From assembly GCA_964519345.1 (NCBI GenBank), contig CAZFKX010000022.1, forward strand, positions 43,467 to 107,466: a DNA stretch of 64,000 nucleotides. Direction: 5' to 3'. The notes beneath the pieces were generated by a model. The model made no database searches. It was not told the origin of the DNA and saw only the letters and a program-made list of their open reading frames with translations. The position numbers and the translations under genes were made by a program. The first letter of the stretch is position 1. Each line of letters begins with the position of its first letter. Source of the DNA: Persephonella sp964519345. GTDB taxonomy: Bacteria; Aquificota; Aquificia; Aquificales; Hydrogenothermaceae. This document shows, one piece after another, positions 60,127 to 64,000 of this stretch.

Positions 60127-61223
60127 CCTTTTATATTTATCAGAGGTTTGACTTGATCTATAACTTCAATAACAATTCCTTGTTGAGCTGATATAACCTG
60201 ATTTATATTCTTATATGCAAAAGGTGCTTCATCCAGTGTTGAAAGCGAAACTTTTGCAACTATATCGGCCTTTTCCATAACCTTTCTGAATTCTTCAAGA
60301 TCAATTATTTCTTTTGCTTTTTTTCTTGAAAGAACTCTCCCTGCACCATGTGATGCTGAAGATAAGAACTCTTCATTTCCAAGACCAATAGTAACATAAA
60401 CACCATCTCTCATGTTTGCAGGAATTATACCAGGCTGATTTTTGTCAGCAGGCGTAGCTCCTTTTCTGTGCAGCACACCTTTTTCTGTTACTACAGCATG
60501 GTTATGATTTTCATTTATCAAAGTTTTTCTGATAATCTTTTTTATCTCCTTGTCTGTGAACCCAATTATTCTCAGAATTTCTTTCATCATAGTAAGTCTG
60601 TTTTCAAGAGCATATTCCAGAGCAAAATTCATATCTTCCAGATAAGCTTTACCAATCTCGGAATCCAAAGGCAAGAACCTACCTTTTTTCATATAGTATG
60701 AAGCGATAGAATGTCCTATATTTCTTGATCCTGAATGTATTGTTATACATATATATCCCTCAAGATTTTCCCCTATTTCAATAAAATGATTACCACTTCC
60801 AAGTGTTCCAAGCGAAAGAAAAAGCTTATCATTAACCTTTTTTGATAGATTCTTATCTCCTGAAGCTGATCTAAAATGTTTATAATCAAGCGGTTTTTTT
60901 CTAATATTCTTCCCTACAGGTATAACTTTATATATTTCTTGGGCTATCTTTTCTTTATCTTTTTTTGATCTAAATATTTCCTCTTTTTTAACGCCTGTAT
61001 TCACAAAACACATACCACATCCTATATCATAACCGACAAAAGAAGGAGATATATGACCATCTACAAGTGCTACGCCACCAATACATAAATCATATCCCGT
61101 ATGAACATCAGGCATAATGGCGAGTTTTTTTACAATATCCAAAGAAGCAACATCGTATATCTGTTTTAATGCTTCAGGTTCTATCTCAGAAAGATCTATC
61201 AAACTTTTTATCTTATCCTTCAT
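60123..61223 (-). CDS. rtcB: RtcB-family RNA ligase
   Basis: A 366-residue RNA ligase joining 2',3'-cyclic phosphate and 5'-OH ends with GTP and Mn. Motifs are MPDVHTGYDLCIGGVA, VGYDIGCGM (Mn-binding Asp/Cys), GSGNHFIEIG, HSGSRNIGHSIA, NENHNHAVV, HRKGATPA and SASHGAGRVLSRKKA with the guanylylated His. It is shorter than E. coli RtcB (408). Its start overlaps the stop of the HypF-like gene (TAATG), so the two are cotranslated. No archease gene is seen. Confidence 0.92.
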   Translation of the reverse strand: MKDKIKSLIDLSEIEPEALKQIYDVASLDIVKKLAIMPDVHTGYDLCIGGVALVDGHISPSFVGYDIGCGMCFVNTGVKKEEIFRSKKDKEKIAQEIYKVIPVGKNIRKKPLDYKHFRSASGDKNLSKKVNDKLFLSLGTLGSGNHFIEIGENLEGYICITIHSGSRNIGHSIASYYMKKGRFLPLDSEIGKAYLEDMNFALEYALENRLTMMKEILRIIGFTDKEIKKIIRKTLINENHNHAVVTEKGVLHRKGATPADKNQPGIIPANMRDGVYVTIGLGNEEFLSSASHGAGRVLSRKKAKEIIDLEEFRKVMEKADIVAKVSLSTLDEAPFAYKNINQVISAQQGIVIEVIDQVKPLINIKG

Positions 61224-63349
61224 TACACAAACAGTCCTCCAAATGCTATGTTCTGAACATCTACAGGTAGCTTTTCATTTAACAATATATTTCTATCAGG
61301 GATATGTTTCATTATCCTTTCAATTAAGACCGGATTTGAAAAAACATCCCCTGCAAGGATAAGATTGTTTATCTTAAGCTTTGAAAGTGCTGTCTGAGAC
61401 TGATTAACTATCCATTCTCCGAAACCTTCAAAAAACGAGTAAGAAAGCATTGGAATATCTGTATCTGCTGTACGATAAGACATCAAACTTCTCAAAGTAG
61501 TTCTCCAGTCAAGATAAAAAACTCCATTCTCCTCAGATAAGAAAAAATCAACTTTTAGGGCTTTCCTTTTAGGATAATCAAAAGCTGTACTTTCAAATAT
61601 ATCCGCAGGTTCATTAAAATATGCAATACTATCGTGATTAAAAGCGCCCAAAACTATTGATATAATATTGATAACAGCCGTTATGTTTTCTGACTTTCTT
61701 CCTGTATTGTCAGGTTTTAATTCATCTAACCTTTTAAAAATATCAGGAAATTTATTCCTATAATTTTTAACAAGTTTTTCGCCTTCAGGAGACATGTTTT
61801 TAACCTGATCTAAAGCCCACTTTACAGTTTTAAAAAAATCGTCAAATATCAAAACAGGCTTTATTCTGATAAGTTGCGTTAAAGACTTTGTATGGGATTT
61901 AACGGCAAAACAGTTATTGTCACTTTTTGAAGAAAGATAAACTCCTACAAAAGGTTTATCCAATATATTATGTTCGGCTGCAACAGAATATAAAGCTCCT
62001 TCATAATCTTTAAATTCTTTTAAATTGTTGTATGGGATATTTACAACCTCATAACTACCTTCTAAAACCCTTACCTCATCCGCTTTTGATAAAAATCCTT
62101 CCAAAATCGGCAATACTTTTTCTTTCTTTTCTATCAAAAACTCTCCATCCTCCACAGGAACTGCTATATAGTCTCCTGCTATAGATATATTGTAAACAGG
62201 ACTTCCTTTCAAAACAGCAGGTAAAATACCTTTCTCTCCTTCTTTGATGAATATTTTTCCATTTGCTGTAAAAACTTTAGTCTCTTTCTGGATATTAACT
62301 ATAGGTATATCATGTTCAAGCCCTTCTTCTAATTTACTGATATTTTCTTCAGAAATACTGCAAACGAAAATGTATGATATTCCTCTATTTTTCAAGAAAA
62401 AAGCGATATAATTCAGTATAGGGTCATCAACGAGTTTGAAATTAACAAATTTTGTATGAGAAACTAAACTTCTCTCCAAAAAAGTATCCTTTACTTTTAA
62501 TTTAACCACCGGTCTTTCTTGAGATGATAGAGCTTTTAAAGTGAGATCGTCTATATATGCCAGGTTTTCAATAGTTGATACATCGGTAATCAAAACCGTT
62601 ATAGGTTTTCTTCTTATATTTTCTAATTTTCTTACTTTTTCAATATTCTGCTCGTTGATAATTCCTACAGCTTTGTATCCATTTGATGTTTTGACTTTGA
62701 TAATCTTTCCATCAGATATAAGACCTGCTGCAGCATTAAAAAGTTTTTCTCTCTCCTCTGGTGCGAAAGCTATCCTTTCTTTATTTTTTGATCTATAAAA
62801 AATAGGTACAAAACAGTCCGGACAGGAAATAAGCTCGTATTTATATCTAAAGTTATTGATGTCCTGATACTCTCTTTTACAATTTTCACATGGTTGGAAG
62901 AATTTGAATACTGTTTTTTCTCTCTCAAATGGATACTCAAATAGGAAAGCATATTGAGAACCGCAATAATTGCAAGATATAAATGGATAAAAAAATCTTC
63001 TACTTGATGGGTTTAAACTTTCTTCGAAACAGCTCAAACAAATAGATCTGTTTAAAGGAATTATATTCAAATCTTCATTTTTTATCAAAAAATTTTCTTC
63101 ATTCTTATGGTCTATAACTTCTGTTTTAGATGATCTCATAAAAATTGAAAAAGGCATTTTAGAACCCAGTTCATCCATAAAATCGGTTAGCTGTTCTTCG
63201 CTACCTTGCGATATTATCACTATCCTGTCATTAATTCGCTTAACATAGCCTTTTATACTGTTTTTGTCTGCGATCTGTTTTATTAATCGCAAAACAATAT
63301 CATTGGAAGACAGATACTCTATCTCTGTTTTAAGAGTTATTCTCTTCAT
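61223..63349 (-). CDS. Degenerate HypF-like carbamoyltransferase homologue
   Basis: A 708-residue protein following the HypF order. The acylphosphatase-like start (GYVKRINDRIVIISQGSEEQL) lacks the catalytic VQGVGFR. Two zinc fingers follow (CLSCFEESL...CNYCG, with 18 residues between pairs; CENCKREY...CPDC). A YrdC-like domain has IKVKTSNGYKAVGIIN, and a Kae1-like C-terminus has LILAGDVFSNPVLIERI. The metal-binding HHHAH of the Kae1-like domain is not found (GAFNHDSIAY instead), and the terminal DGG is replaced (DVQNIAFGG). True HypF carbamoylates HypE in [NiFe] hydrogenase assembly; this copy has probably lost or changed that activity. AAAGGG precedes the ATG. Confidence 0.75.
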   Translation of the reverse strand: MKRITLKTEIEYLSSNDIVLRLIKQIADKNSIKGYVKRINDRIVIISQGSEEQLTDFMDELGSKMPFSIFMRSSKTEVIDHKNEENFLIKNEDLNIIPLNRSICLSCFEESLNPSSRRFFYPFISCNYCGSQYAFLFEYPFEREKTVFKFFQPCENCKREYQDINNFRYKYELISCPDCFVPIFYRSKNKERIAFAPEEREKLFNAAAGLISDGKIIKVKTSNGYKAVGIINEQNIEKVRKLENIRRKPITVLITDVSTIENLAYIDDLTLKALSSQERPVVKLKVKDTFLERSLVSHTKFVNFKLVDDPILNYIAFFLKNRGISYIFVCSISEENISKLEEGLEHDIPIVNIQKETKVFTANGKIFIKEGEKGILPAVLKGSPVYNISIAGDYIAVPVEDGEFLIEKKEKVLPILEGFLSKADEVRVLEGSYEVVNIPYNNLKEFKDYEGALYSVAAEHNILDKPFVGVYLSSKSDNNCFAVKSHTKSLTQLIRIKPVLIFDDFFKTVKWALDQVKNMSPEGEKLVKNYRNKFPDIFKRLDELKPDNTGRKSENITAVINIISIVLGAFNHDSIAYFNEPADIFESTAFDYPKRKALKVDFFLSEENGVFYLDWRTTLRSLMSYRTADTDIPMLSYSFFEGFGEWIVNQSQTALSKLKINNLILAGDVFSNPVLIERIMKHIPDRNILLNEKLPVDVQNIAFGGLFV

Positions 63350-63501
63350 TGGTGAATACCCTTTCAGTTTTTGATTTATAACATGATACCATAAACGTAT
63401 AAGAAAGATCCTTTAGAAGAATAACGGAATAATGTTTGAACTTTAGATTTGAGCTGTGAATAAAGAATCTATTGATTTTGCTTCTGGAAGATAAAAATTT
63501 T

Positions 63502-64000
63502 ATTTCAATTCCTTTTAGGCACACTAAAAACATATGAGATCCTATCAATATGAAAGAACCAAGAACAGAGTTTCAATTCCTCATAGGTACTCTAAAAACT
63601 ATAATTAATGGATTACCAGATACAAGATGGTATTGGTTTCAATTCCTCATAGGTACTCTAAAAACAGGACTTTGGTGTGATATCTATGTATACAAAGAAC
63701 TCTGTTTCAATTCCTTATAGGCACTCTAAAAAATTCACTGGAATTTTCATTTTCTAGAAGGATAGAGCAGTTTCAATTCCTTATAGGTACTCTAAAAACA
63801 ATATAAGAAATTTATATTATCCTAAAAAAACAATATATGCGTTTCAATTCCTTATAGGTACTCTAAAAACGTGAGTGCACTGTAAATGAGGAAGATTGCT
63901 ATTATGATGAGTTTCAATTCCTTGTAGGAACTCTAAAAACAATACACAGCGTTTGACAGGGCTTTTGAGATTGTGTTGTTTCAATCCCTTGTAGGAACTC
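63502..64000 (-). CRISPR. CRISPR array, trailing end (continues past right edge)
   Basis: Eight 30-base repeats, the last cut by the window edge, start at 63502, 63570, 63636, 63704, 63770, 63841, 63911 and 63978. The seven spacers are 38, 36, 38, 36, 41, 40 and 37 bases, all different. Plus-strand repeats begin GTTTCAATTCC and end CTAAAAAC, so the minus-strand copy ends ATTGAAAC, the usual 8-base crRNA handle of type I-B/III arrays. Transcription is therefore leftward, with the leader beyond position 64000. The leftmost repeat is the most degenerate (starts ATTTC, has CACACT), as expected at the trailing end. No cas gene is in the window. Confidence 0.97.

Noticed and set aside
63350..63501. 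CRISPR leader between hypF-like gene and first repeat
   Set aside because: Repeat polarity and the degenerate first repeat place the trailing end here, so the leader should be on the other side.
1..64000. tRNA, rRNA, riboswitch or insertion sequence
   Set aside because: I looked in the intergenic gaps and saw no cloverleaf, rRNA segment, known riboswitch core or transposase-like frame; short structured RNAs could be missed by eye.

Overview
The window is AT-rich, gene-dense bacterial chromosome. Several traits point to a thermophilic, chemolithotrophic member of the Aquificota, most likely the Hydrogenothermaceae (Persephonella/Sulfurihydrogenibium type). These are a split carbamoyl-phosphate synthase large subunit (only the N-terminal half is here, as in Aquifex), a B12-dependent class II ribonucleotide reductase next to a corrinoid adenosyltransferase, futalosine-pathway menaquinone genes, two heavy-metal RND efflux systems, and a 30-nt CRISPR repeat whose reverse complement ends in ATTGAAAC. 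This placement is inference; no rRNA or tRNA gene is present to confirm it.

Layout. 1-8.2 kb: housekeeping and orphan genes (PsiE-like partial gene, MltD-like murein transglycosylase, TYW1-like radical SAM protein, DUF2267, bioA, orphan CheR, a frameshifted WG-repeat-like gene, an unknown coiled-coil membrane protein, tpx). 8.2-11.2 kb: class II aldolase, a tandem PEBP pair, a siroheme-pathway dehydrogenase and a glutamine-amidotransferase-like protein. 11.2-17 kb: a nitrate-assimilation operon, nirA-narK-narB, preceded by a sigma-54 -24/-12 promoter and an NtrC-type palindrome. NirA carries a C-terminal tail resembling the C-lobe of a Ser/Thr kinase, and NarB carries an extra helical C-terminal domain.

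17-23.6 kb: a seven-gene minus-strand operon, the strongest candidate for an undescribed system. It encodes a PqqD-like peptide chaperone, an ATP-grasp ligase, a PLP decarboxylase whose N-terminus looks like a RiPP leader, a urea-transporter/M23-peptidase fusion, a beta-barrel outer-membrane protein, a secreted TPR protein and a gamma-glutamylcyclotransferase-like enzyme. 23.6-30.4 kb: VIT-like and DUF2231 membrane proteins and a CzcCBA-type divalent-metal efflux operon with a small Cys/His-rich exported protein.

30.4-46.6 kb: mostly core genes (recN, rluD, a CDF transporter, mqnE, an rluA-family gene, mqnD, a pseudo-receiver, a Toprim protein, hisF, xer, ubiX, a tetraheme cytochrome, a TetR regulator, cobO, nrdJ, carB N-half). 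46.8-51 kb: a 1036-residue lipoprotein with a papain-like protease domain, then an AmrS-type radical SAM enzyme. 51-58.7 kb: a copper-efflux operon (FixH-like lipoprotein, BlaI/CopY repressor, M56 protease, CusC, CusB, CusA, Cys-rich peptide) with a readable promoter, an operator over its start point and a terminator. 58.7-64 kb: a decayed gene fragment, an MscS channel, RtcB, a degenerate HypF-like protein, and the trailing end of a CRISPR array that runs off the right edge. No cas gene is visible.
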